Below are positions 10,561 through 22,051 of a stretch of DNA of 64,000 bases, piece after piece. The translations under genes were made by a program, and so were the position numbers. The stretch comes from Guyanagaster necrorhizus (taxonomy: Eukaryota > Basidiomycota > Agaricomycetes > Agaricales > Physalacriaceae). The notes beneath the pieces are model-generated. The model was not told the origin of the DNA, made no database searches, and worked only from the letters and a program-made list of their open reading frames with translations. Location: assembly GCF_019112545.1 (NCBI RefSeq), contig NW_025064884.1, positions 1,686,032 through 1,750,031 of the forward strand, given 5' to 3'. Position 1 is the stretch's first letter; every line of letters begins with the position of its first letter.

Positions 10561-12060
10561 GGTGGGCAGTGGGAACAGAACACAGTAAGGAATCAGTCTT
10601 TTATATCCAGCGGGGGTGTTGACGTTATTTGGCGGCTAGGCTTGCGCGTCGTCAGCCGGTATTGACTCAGCGCTTCTACATGTACCACGGGGCCGCTGAC
10701 ACAGTGTTCGCTCGTCTGTCACTGGGATGACTGATCATGCGATATTACTGTCGTTAGATGTTTTCCGACCATCGCAAAAGTACTGTGAAGCGACACGCCA
10801 GATAGATAGTTGAGCCATGTTCGAAAAGGCTGGTGAGTATCGTGTGTTTACTCAGAGATCGACGTTCAGCTCCCAGCCACCGTCTGTGTGCGACAGCATT
10901 CATTACCTTCTGTACACATTATCCGTCTCTTCGGCTGGCCAGTACGTAATGCTTCGTATTGGAAACACCCAGCAGTCCATGTAAGCAGTCGACATCTCTT
11001 CTAGAAAAGCAAAAGGCCCTATTTCAATGGGCGAGGTAGAGAAGCTACGTAGAGATGGCATAAGTCTCAGTTCTCTCTTCTTAAAGTAAACATGCTTCAA
11101 AACTCACCAGAACAATCCGTCAGCTCTACTGACGTTCCATATGTCCCGCAGAATCCACGGAATCCGTCCAAGTCGGCTCTCTAGGCTTCCACACCGGGAC
11201 GATGACGGCTTCCAGATGGAGACGGTTGCGGACATCGAAGTGCATTCTTCTTCGTATCTTTTACCCGCCGGACCTTGGTGACGTCCGGGACCTGTGTCTA
11301 CGAAACATACAATGGGCAGTAACATTAGAGCAGGCTCTCCGTAGGCTCACCATCAAGGATGGATGTGATGGGGGTGACTGAAATCCTGAGATGTACGTGA
11401 TGCTAAAGCGGCGGATGTTGTTGACTGGGTAGAGTAACATTTGGTGAATACTTTAGTTGCTAACAACACCCTTATATGCTTCTTTCAGTGTCTGTACTCT
11501 GGGCAGTAGAAAAAGGAACATTGATACTACGAATTTTTGCACATTTGGCACTACACAGGACACTGACCCAATCCCTGAACAAAGACTTTCATGTGGGATT
11601 TATTAGGTTCCGCGTTTGCCTTGCGTCTGGAGAGGAGCAAGGGTTGACTGCCTCGCAAAAGAATGCGAATGACTTCAACACCCGTGTGGCAGCGCACAAG
11701 TTTATTTGCCGGAGGAAGACTGGTGTCGTTATTTAATCGACCTTGATTGCTTCTCCGTCCTATATTGTCCTATATTGGTGGGGACATGGCCCGTGGAATT
11801 GAATGTCCTGTCTTGCCTACTAAAATCAGTTGCCCTGCAGTAATAATAGAGGCGAGCTCACCAAGACCTCCACCGCGGTGATCCTGTCTGAGTCTTCATT
11901 CTTAGGGTATAGGCTTTTCATAGTGCACTTCTAGCACAGTATTGACGGCTGCACACAAAGCGGCACGGCGCGGTCTCGTGGCCACCCAGTCACGAAGGAA
12001 CGGTCAACGCCCGATCACGTGCCACGGTCTGATCCTTCTGAGCATGACAATGCTTGCTTC
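10561..12060. other. Region with unassigned small ORFs
   Basis: Minus-strand ORFs at 11325-11104 (73 aa) and 11100-10903 (65 aa) are adjacent, and a plus-strand ORF lies at 11476-11736 (86 aa). None shows a recognisable domain. The stretch directly left of 10,561 upstream of the dehydrogenase would hold its promoter, but I see no clear element. CpG and base composition are still normal up to about 12,060. Confidence 0.3.
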
Positions 12061-15000
12061 CTTGATTTTCTGCTACAGTCAAAGCTCTCTTAACCCATAA
12101 TGATCATAAAGCCTCTGTGGAGAGATGCCATTATAGGTCAAATCTGGAGGCTCCCAAAATGTTTGTATATTGTTTCTAAGCTTGTAATATACTACAGCAG
12201 TCATTCATGGGTAAAGGAATCAGTAATTTCAGTCTCCTTTAGTGCATTAGTCTCTTCAAGTCTAGTCTTGCACCCAAAAGAAGCCAAAACAGCCTCCAAT
12301 TGTCAGCAAATGGGTAATATATGCTGTCAACAAATTTTTAGATAGTTATGACAACTTGCATTGTATTATAATGAGTAGGGTGAGGATCCAACAATGATCA
12401 TGATCAGCATCAGCATCTTCTCCATTCATATCCATAAGTTTTCTGGCAGTATGTGATTGTTGGTGATCATATGACTTGGATTCTAATAATGATTTTTCTT
12501 TGATAGCAGTAACAGCATAACTATCCAGCCACTATTTATGATATGGTGGGTTGTTTCTGTCAGTGTATGGGTTAGCAGAGCAGAATTTCTCACTGAAAGA
12601 TATGGGCTACAGAACCCATTTACCTGTGAACAGGGTTGGTGGATCCCAAAATCTATGGTATCAAGATTTATGGATTAGGAGAGTTTCAACTGTACTGGCA
12701 CAATATTTGCTGAGACACTATGTTATAGTACAGTATTCAAATCATACCTACATTTCATTATTTCCATATGTCATATCCAATGATTCCAAACTGTTCAACA
12801 TCTTATATCTGCAATGCACCAATACAGATATTCAACCACTCTTTGAATATCTCAGCATACAAATCTATATTCTCCTGTGAGAGCTATTTTTTTTCTAAAG
12901 ACCACAAAAAGTTAATCTGACCAGTGTATTGCCAGCATATAGAGATGATGAGCAGATGAGTGATCTAGATAGTGTGATATTGTCCTAAGATGACTAATTC
13001 ATCAGTGAGTGTGCCTGTCTCAGAGACAAATGGATTAAGGATATCCATAGTATAATAGTCACTGATAGAAGATATCATAGGTATCTGCATGTGGAATGTC
13101 ATATTGTCATGTAGGCTCTCATTGAGTGTGAATTGCTGGTCTATCTTCTGCTAGAAGACTGCAGTTCAGTCAGACTAATAGACAATAAGAAAAGAGAGGA
13201 GAAATGAATAGCAGTTATCTGCTGAAGTGCTCTGTATAATAGAGTTGCTCATCTTGATGATGCTATTCCAGAGAATCTCATCAGTATTCTAGTCTTTGCT
13301 CTGATTTCTGCATCCTAATATTAATGCTATCAGCATTCATTGGAGGCTGTATAGTGTTCTAGTATTCACATCTCTCTCCTCCTATGCAGAGTGGTATGAG
13401 TGAGACTCTTTTTTATGATGATCATCTGCTGATACTCATTAATTCATGTATATAGTTGGTATTTGCACAAGGACTCTGGTCTCAGCAACTCCATATGAGT
13501 GTATCATTTGGACAAATATAAAGAAGTAGATCTGACTTGTGGTTTTACTCACAGAGGATTTTAGTAACTTCTGTGGTAGAATATCATTTATGATGATTTT
13601 ATAGTCAACTTTACTGTATCAAAATTTAATGCCAGTGAATGGCTTGATATTATAGATGACACTAGTGCTAAATACTTTGTCTTAGTTACTATATGAATTC
13701 TGTATCATTGATGCTCTAGTGCAGATTCATACTAAGGTTTGTTATTAGAAATATCATGATGGCTTTGCTTTATGAGATATATCTACAATAAACTAGACAT
13801 TAGTTGCACTTGGGCCCAAACATGACTTGGTGAGAGAATTGCTCAAAATATCAAAGATGGAGAAGCCTCATCTCCATCAAGAAATGTACCTTTCTTTGCT
13901 GGAGTGGTAAATTGCATTATATTTATTTATATTTTATCTTAAAACTGACACTTAGGTTCAATCTGGACTATGCAAAGTACAGTTTTAACATGTGGCTCAG
14001 AGGGCTTGCTCACAATGCATTTAATTCATCTAAACTTGAGCTGTACATTGGGTGTTTAGGGATTAATGACTATCTTGTTGATTTGCAGCTGCTTCAAATG
14101 TTAAAATTGATAACAATATATGAGTCTGAGATCATAGTGAGAGGGCCTCTTTTATTACTTTAGAGAAGAGGTATCTGATCTCTTGAATAGTGGTGTGACA
14201 TTGGTGGGCCCAACAAAGTGCTAGAATTTGCCTCAGAGTTCTATAACAATGCACCAGCTAATGACTGGTGAGTAACTATGAACAACTGTGAGTTCTATTC
14301 TATAGTCTTGACTGGTTAGTGCTAATCACATGTCTGACAGAATGCAGAGCTGTACCAGATTTTGAGACATAAGAGTACTTGACATTCAGTGCAACCCAGC
14401 TATGAGCATGGAAGAGCAGTGAAGAGATGGATCTATTCAGTTATGGATTGAACCTGCAGACCAATGATAGATAATACAAGAATGTGACAACAATCATACA
14501 TTTGCTCATGGATATCATCTCAAAAAACAGAAACTAGTATAGAAGATCTGTGTCATAGAGATGTGATATAAAAACTGACTTTGCATCTGCAGCCTCTGTT
14601 GGAATCTGTGAGAGAGTACAAGCAATCTGACAATCTGGCATGCTGAGTAAGAAAAGAATCTGAGAGAAATTGAAGGAATTAGATAGAAACTACTAGAAAA
14701 GGAGTAGTCTAGTATAAATATGAGAAGTCAATGGAGAAACTCCTTAGGAGTTTGTAACCCAAAGACTAAAAGTCTTAAAAGCATGTGCTCTGAATACAGT
14801 CCAAATCTCAACAGCCTCCTTGATATCAATCCTACTACAGAAGAGGTTATCATTTTGATTATAGAAACTAATCTTTTAGATACCAGATGTTGGCTTAAAT
14901 ATTCTGGCTGATGTATTTATAATATCATAGGTATTTTATGCTCTAACTAAATGCTGTCAGGCATTTTATGTTCTTGTCTCCACAAAAATATTAGTTCCAA

Positions 15001-15430
15001 GATTTTCAAGACATGGATTCAACTTCTAATGTGCAATTCTTCATTATGCCTGCTATGTTCTGCATTGTAGTTCTCTCTGAGCCAGAGGATTAGAAGATTA
15101 TCATTGACAAATGTCTTTCATTGCTCTCTGAGGATGAGATATGTTAGAATAGCAATCTTAAGTGAGTATGAGAATGTACTTAAAGATATTACATCAATCA
15201 GCAGCAGCTGATTTGGATCATGATTAGAACTTATATAGTAATTTGTTGAAAGCTCTCAAAGTAGTATAAGATGTATATAAGTACAATGTCTCTCTCTCAA
15301 GAGGCTGATTAATTCCTTGTACATTACTCTCCTCTGTACTTTCAACAGGTTATAGGCTCTGGCCATCACTGAACTACTTATATTATCATATACTTCACAC
15401 ACTCTCATATTTTATATACATATGTAGAAC
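12061..15430. other. CpG-depleted unassigned relic
   Basis: From about 12,060 CpG nearly disappears and A+T rises, marking the start of the decayed repeat domain. The region keeps protein-like stretches on the minus strand (about 13,150-12,890 and 12,880-12,700) interrupted by TAG/TGA, and plus-strand ORFs at 12551-12880, 13912-14163 and 14720-14911, none of which I can assign. It is probably one or more old transposable elements; the last few hundred bases may include the 5' LTR of the copia relic that follows. Confidence 0.4.
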
Positions 15431-16057
15431 CACATGGATAGCCAGTCTATGTACAGAATTAACCTCCTTAAGAGTCTGAAAAATTATCTGACTTGGAAAA
15501 TCAAGATGAGACTCTAGGACATGAAGTTATTGGAGTAGGCAAATCCAAGAGCTTGGAAAGAAAAACTATTAAGATTAAAATGATTGAAGAAGACAAGATC
15601 ACTCTAATCACACTAAAAGAGTATATCCACTATCCTGATGCACTATTCAATCTTATCTTGCTAGAGCATATCACAGATGTCAGGTTTAAACTTAAATTCA
15701 AAGAGTTCTGAATAGATATTATCTCATCACATGGCAAGACAGTTAGTCATAGAGATAAGATATCAAAGCTGTATAGCCTTGACATTATTGCCTCAGAAAT
15801 AATCCAGGCCTATACTATGAAACCAGTCTGATTATAGCTAAAGTGATATAAAATATTGGGTTATTTACATATAGAATCAGTAAAGAGACTGTTTAGGAAG
15901 AAAATGATCAAGAGAATGAATGTAGATGAGTCAGCTGAGCCTCAGACAGATTGAAAAGCCTGCATAAAGGCCAAGCATCATATCAAGCCATTTTCATATA
16001 AAGCTGAAAGAGATCACACTGAAATAGGTGAAATGACATTTTCAGATCTGTAGAGAC
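15431..16057 (+). pseudogene. Ty1/copia relic E, left part (gag start, protease, integrase start)
   Basis: A decayed copia-type polyprotein on the plus strand. It begins with LLKSLKNYLTWKIKMRL, the typical gag opening (Asn-Tyr-x3-Lys), then jumps in another frame to a protease-like region with IGVGKSKS and YIHYPDALFNLI, and to YSLDIIASE of the pre-integrase zone. CIKAKHHIKPFSYKAERDH and EIGEMTFSDL match the copia integrase zinc/KAK region and first catalytic Asp. Most of gag is missing. It stops at the GAGAC target duplication of element D (16053-16057) and continues at 50,243. Stops are mostly TGA or TAG. LTRs were not delimited. Confidence 0.7.
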
Positions 16058-16383
16058 TATTAAGCTCAAGCAACACATGATCTAAACATGTGATAAATAG
16101 ATGCTGTATTGAGTTTGTATAGTTATGCTTAAGTTCACTACATGTGTTTGTGTGGTGTTATATCTCAAGGCCAATTACAGATCAGCTTCAGATAGAATAG
16201 TGAAAATAAACTTTAACTTGAAGCTGAGGATATACAGCAAGAGCTACACTACTTATATACTGTTTGGAGTTGAGTTAAATATATCTCTACTTATTATGTG
16301 TTTCTATGCTATAGTATTCACTGCCCTTGTTCATCACTACCAGTACAAAAGAATATTATCATGTTGTCAAGGGAGTTAGTGGA
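16058..16383 (-). repeat. D 3' LTR, first part
   Basis: Matches 49777-50102 of the right D LTR. The terminal TG has become TA. It ends at the GTGGA duplicated by insertion of element A; the remainder of this LTR lies at 26442-26576. Confidence 0.9.
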
Positions 16384-16842
16384 TGTTATGATTTTTCTAT
16401 CTTTTCCTTGACTTAACCCTTATTTATGCTTAGTCAGAGTGCTAGGACAGATGCTTAAGACTGTGAGACAGGCTTAATCATCACAATAAGCCAAGTTCAT
16501 CTTTGTCTTTCAATGTGACAACAGTGCCCAATAATGCACAATCATCCTTTTGTATACAGTAGCAATGCCCTAGGACAATGGGCACAATGGACCCAGCAAT
16601 ATACAATAGATAGTAGTAGTATTAGCAGATTCTGTATAGTATTTAAGACCACTTGCTCTCACTGGTAATCCCCAGCTTCAAGCTAAAGTTTATTATCACA
16701 CCAACTCTCTCTTAAGCCAATCCTAAGGCCTTGATGCATTATGACTAGAAATCACAATCAGTGAACTCTGATATTCCACTTGAAGTGCAAAGTGACATCA
16801 GTTTATCATATGTTTATAGTCACATGCAACTTGGATCTAACA
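16384..16842 (+). repeat. A 5' LTR
   Basis: Starts TGTTATG, ends CTAACA. It contains TATTTAAG and, 34 bp from the start of that box, AGCTTCAAGCTAA, the reverse complement of the 13 nt at 16844-16856. That complementarity marks a self-priming site. Confidence 0.92.
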
Positions 16843-16899
16843 ATTAGCTTGAAGCTTTCTTTTTCCTTTCCTCATGTACTATAGTGTGAAGGAAACTGA

Positions 16900-18270
16900 A
16901 TGCCCTCTATCAACACATCAGACCCAAACTTTGACTGAGAGTTCTTCAAACTCCTTACATCAATCATTAGAACACTGTTAGGATTGTTGGTGATCATCCA
17001 GCTGTATCAGGAATGTCATTCAATTACTGCTTGGGCCATCAGACATTACAACAAGTTTCAACACATACAACATATCCTTTGAAATGTAACCCTAGATCTT
17101 CCCCTACATGACATCTCCAAATCCTGATGAACATCCCACCAGCCTCCAACAAGCCCCTTATCCAAAGCCAGGCCTAGCCATCTGTATCAAGAGGATGTTT
17201 AAGAAGAAGAAAGATATTGATACTCTTTCAGAAGAACTAGCCAAGACTGCAACTCTCACATCACAGGATTCAGGAATCCTTGGGTCTTAACCCCTGTTCC
17301 TGACCAAGAAATCATTTAGGAGAATAGCTGATGACCCTTCTCCAACCCTTTCAGTGCTTCACACACTCATGGGATTGCTGACCATGCTCAAGATTCCCTC
17401 AATGCCACTCAGATGGCTTCAGGATCCTGCAGCATGACATCTCAAAGCCAGTCTCAGAGCACCTCCAGCTTGACCCACAACTCTATCAGAACAAGCAGTG
17501 GGATGGAGCAGGCCCTCTCAGACTGACTCAATGATGAGTGACAATTTAGAGAAAACAGAAATGAAATCATTCACTGGCTATTCTCCATCTGGAACCTTAA
17601 CATTCTATTTAATTATGATGAGGCCCTCTGGCAGGAGGAGCAAAGACAGTGAAACACTCTGCAGCCAGTTTGTAGTGAGCTTGAGGGGTGCATCATTGAC
17701 AGAAGGAGGCAGGCAGTTGAAGCCACTGAGTATGATCAGCAGCATTGGAAGCAGCAGCAGAACATCGAAAGAGCTCAATTGGAGAGGGCTAATGTCTCCA
17801 ACTGGTATAGACTCTGGTCTGAGGTCACATCCATACTTGCACCAGTCTGTGCTGACCAATCTCTCTTGACTTCAGTCTTTAGAGAGCCTAGTACTACAGA
17901 CTCCAATCCCTGGGACCAAGTGCACTAGAGAAACATAGAGGTTCTCACAGTCAATGAGGCTCAAGCAAGGAATGACAGAATCCCTCCTCCTGCTCAGGAT
18001 GATGTTTCAGGATCTTCCAAATGCTTCCTGACCCCTCAATATTCCTCTCTCCAGCAAACCCCCAGTGCCAGCACAGCATTTGGAGATGACAAGTCCATCC
18101 TGAGACACTATGGGTTATGAGCATCTGATAATGCTCATATCCCCACTCATGCCCTCTAAGGGTTTCTCAGGAGCTGAGTGGTCAAGCAGCTCCTTGATGA
18201 TGGATACTAACAGAACATCCACCTCTATTATGAGCAAATGGAGGTGGCATGAGTGTGAGAGAAAAACTGA
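16900..18270 (+). pseudogene. A ORF0 relic (overlaps gag)
   Basis: Starts with MPSINTSDPNFD and the membrane segment SIIRTLLGLLVII, aligned with ORF0 of element C. Further conserved pieces in this frame, different from gag, are IADHAQDSLNA (about 17,374), NYDEALWQEEQRQ, ATEYD, FREP, YGL followed by a stop and ASDNAHIP (about 18,109), and GFLRS..VVKQLLDDGY. Stops (TGA, TAA, TAG) lie where C has Arg or Gln. The conservation of this frame across elements is the main evidence that ORF0 is a genuine protein. Confidence 0.8.
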
Positions 18271-21200
18271 TATGATTCTGACATTAGAAGTCAATCTGCC
18301 ACCATCTATATCAATGCATCAGACTTTTTAGGCCCCACTACTGGGCCTAGTATCCAGTCAGAGCAGCAGGTCAACAATGACAGTACAACTGCTAGGAGGA
18401 GAGGAGACTTTCTATGACCTGCCTGCCACTTTCCCCTCAGAGGAAGAGGAGGATGAGCCTAAAGAGGATGAAGAAACTAAAAGCAGCAACCTGCCACATG
18501 CCAGCAGAGAACTCACCTATGGCCTCATAGAGGACATGGGTGAAGAAGCATTGGAAGAGGAGATTCAGAAGGTGAGGACCCAGGAGTATCAGAAGACATA
18601 TGAAAGAGGGGTAAATTTTCTATAGCATAATACTAACTGATTAGCATTGCACATGGGACAATTATATCTTTAATCCAAATCTAATAAATATATAGAAATA
18701 TTGAGACATATGACAACAGACTATGCTGTCCAACAGTACAACAAGAACTATCCTGAGGATCTGGTTAGCATGCCCTCAGAATATCAGCTGCTATCCTCGA
18801 TCCAACCAATGCCATAGTCATCTCTGGTCACCTCAAAGTGAGCCATGTACATGGCCCTGTCCATCTGAAGCATGTTTTCATATTCTGTCTCTTTCTCTCA
18901 GTCTATGGCAACTTGGCTATTCTGAATCTGACTCCAGCTGACAAAGCCACCAAGCTTCTATTGAAGCTTCTGGACTGGCAAGAAAAGCTGAATCCTAGAG
19001 GCCCAGCCTCTGTCTGATGAGGCAACCAGAAGTGGAGCAGAGAAGAAACTGGCTCAGAACAACCCTAAAGCCATCTGACTAGGATTCACAGTATGAGATA
19101 GCATCATTGTCTGAAAAGAAGTAGTGCTGCAAGAGAGTCCCATTGCAGAAAACAACTCCCTCCATTCATTCTCTGGGCCTCCACAGAAGTGGAATCACCC
19201 TTCTTTTTCTGAATGGCCCAATCTAATGGGTATGTTGCCCAACAATGCAGCAGTCCTACAATGCAAACCTGATCTACTATGCAAATCCCAACCATTCAAG
19301 GGAGCCTCCAATGATATTGACTGATTTCTGGTCGACTGTAAGCAGTACTTTGAGGTCTATATCAGATACCTCAGGACTGACATGAACAAGATTGTGTTTG
19401 CAGCTTCTTATTTAGAAGAAAAGGCAAAGACCTGGTGGATTCTGATCTCTCTGAACTTCCAATCATCAACTTGGGAGCATTATCAGTATCCCTTATGGCC
19501 AGTGTTCAAACAGATGTTACACAACAAGTTTATTGATCTAGCAATACAAGAAGTATACAAACAAAAGATCAAAGACTACAAGATAGGTGACAAGGTGGCC
19601 ACAGACTATTTTAATGACCTGGAGCATCTTGTGAAGCTCACCAGTGACACACCCTCTCTATGTTCAGGCATGTAAAATTGCAAAAATTGAGAATACATAG
19701 ACTGTATTTCAGTCTAGTAAGCATGTAACTGAGAATAAAATAAGAGCACACAGAAACCTAGCCATCATAAGGCTAAACTGAAGTAACAAGGAGTAGAGTG
19801 CATAGCCTAGTAGCAGACTAATACCAGAGGGGTTAGACTGCATGTGAGATTCTAGCACTTGGCCCTAAATGCACCAATACTATTACAAGAAGGCATGCTA
19901 AAAATAAAAAGAATATGATCAAAATATGATCAGCAATTCTGATCACATTGATCAATGATGCACTGATGGAACATGCTTTAGAACAGAGATCTGAAACCCA
20001 AAGAAAGGTATCTGAATAACTGAGTGCTGAACAGAGAAATACAATGATGGCAACAAGAGGATAGATAGAGGAATACTACTCTCAGAGATGAATAGTATAT
20101 GTACTGCTCAGAGACTCACATGCATACTTACAGTGCTTTAGCATGCTTAACACAGTGAGGGACCCCACATCATACTATGGTATAATATATACCATATTAG
20201 ATAAGTTAATTAATATATGCCAGGCTAGAAGTGGTGCATTTTATATGCTGGAGGGAATATTGAGACACTGGAGAAGAGAACATAACTATTGTGGCTGACT
20301 TCAGATATGGGAGATAACTCCAGGAGTCCAGAACAGTTTACTGCTGTCAGGGATATGTCACTGAGGTAAGAAGAAAGTGAGCAGACCTGGCTAGGCCAGC
20401 TAGCCAAGATTAGCTAGTGAGGAAACATTGTGCGGTCCTGGCCCAGAAGAGAATAAGTGCAGCAACTGTGATATGCATATGAATAATACCTGCAGGATCT
20501 AGCATGGAGTCTTGCACTTTGAAGATACCATAGTAGGATTGTATTAGTAAGTACCATAGTAGAGTATTTAAATACTATATTGTAGGAGTAAAAGAGAGAG
20601 CTTCTGACCCCCACAGTTGCAGTGTATTAAGCACAGAAAGCCTTGCACTCTGACTCTGAGTTTGTGTTTGTAACTTCAGGCAAGAGAATAAATGTATTAT
20701 TGAACATCTTAGAGAGAGCTGTGAGAACTAAGTGAGGCATCAAAGCTTATGAAGGACTTGAACCTGGTTTGATAAGAGGTTTTGGATTGTGCTCTAACTT
20801 GAGAATAAGAGAGTGGTGTCTGAAAGGCATTATCTTGAGTTTTTGAGGTATTTGTGATGTGCAATGCTATAGGTGGCAGAGGTTCAAACTCTTTGGCTTG
20901 ATTAGTGTGTGCTTTTGTGTTATTTTCACAGATTAGCAGAGGTTCAAACTCTTTGGTCTGTCAGATGCTGTTTTATTGTGTTTTGTGTCTCTGGATCACA
21001 TAGGTTTGAATTCTGTGAGTCTATGATCAGTTTTGGAAACTTGTGAATAGAGATCTGTGCTCTTTGGCACTTATAGACATGTTTGTGATTGGTTTTTGCT
21101 TAGAGCATGAAGCTTTGAGTCATGTATTGTGTGTGTTAGAGATTTTGAGGTGATCTGAGCTGTGCTTAGGACAATTTGGAGAGTTTTGTGAGAGTGTTTT

Positions 21201-22051
21201 GACATATTGTATTGAGCTGCAGTATCCTTTGCCTTGAGGCCCAGCAACACCTGTTGCCATCTCTTGTTCTGATAAAACAAAAAGCCTTGAGACTTAGAGA
21301 GACCTTGGACTGTTGTAAGTGCACTATTACTGTTCATGTGCTGTGATCTCATTGAAGAGAACAATTATATTTGTTGATTACTACTTTTATCATATTATAA
21401 TCCCCTTATGAACTAAGAGTTTTATGTATATGTTGGTGTGAGCATGGTCAGTGAATAATGCTCTGCTGTATCCATTTTCACCTTGCATGCACTCAGAACC
21501 TCTTCACCAGCATCTGAGATGACATAGCAAACAATGGGCAAATAGTTGAGACCCTCAAGAGAGATATCCTCTCTTCATACATCATGATGATCTCTGCTAT
21601 CAGTATCAAAGCATTGATGTTGGTAGAGTATGATGAGTGGAAGGAAAGGATCATTGAAATGTATAAAGAGCAACAAAGGCAGAAAGTGGAATAGTTGATG
21701 CTGCAAGATTATATAAAGAAGTCAACACTGCTAACCCTAAGTGCCTTCAAGCCATCAGGAACAACTGCCAGGAAATCATCAGGAACTTCAACAGCTTCAG
21801 CCTACAGCACACAGAAGATGGCATCTGGAACCACTTATACAGAGGCAGAGAAGCTGATAGATATAGATTGGATGAAGAAAGAAGGGAAGTGCTTCAACTG
21901 CAGACAGAAGGGCTATATAGCTAAAGACTGCTCAAAGAAGAAACAAACCAGAGAAGACATCCATGCCCAGATAGCCAAGCTACAGAAAGAAGAAGAGGAA
22001 TTCAGCATAAACATGAAAGTGGAGGAGGTAAAAGATGGGGCTGATCAGTGA
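17108..22051 (+). pseudogene. A gag relic, interrupted by repeat K
   Basis: Begins MTSPNPDEHP followed by PYPKPGLA, as in C gag. The capsid region (KTWWILISLNFQSS and on) breaks off at 19,644 where K is inserted, and resumes at about 21,507. A CCHC knuckle CFNCRQKGYIAKDC lies at about 21,891. It ends with a TGA at about 22,049, from which pol continues in the -1 frame. Several in-frame stops make it non-functional. Confidence 0.85.
19645..21506 (+). mobile_element. Repeat K, full copy (long solo-LTR-like)
   Basis: About 1.86 kb beginning TGACACACC and ending CCTCTTCA, flanked by CCAG on both sides (19641-19644, 21507-21510; the match can be read as up to 7 bp, TCACCAG). It splits the gag capsid frame exactly. 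It has no long ORF, contains a palindromic TATGGTATAATATATACCATA, TATTTAAATA and an AATAAA-like signal, and recurs at 56397-56681 (same strand, first 285 bp) and 58775-59819 (opposite strand). TG...CA ends and promoter-like signals suggest a solo LTR, but a flanking element was not seen. Confidence 0.7.

Noticed and set aside
12551..12880. 109-codon plus-strand ORF as a gene
   Set aside because: Lies in CpG-free decayed DNA, no motif, and the opposite strand looks at least as protein-like; left unassigned.
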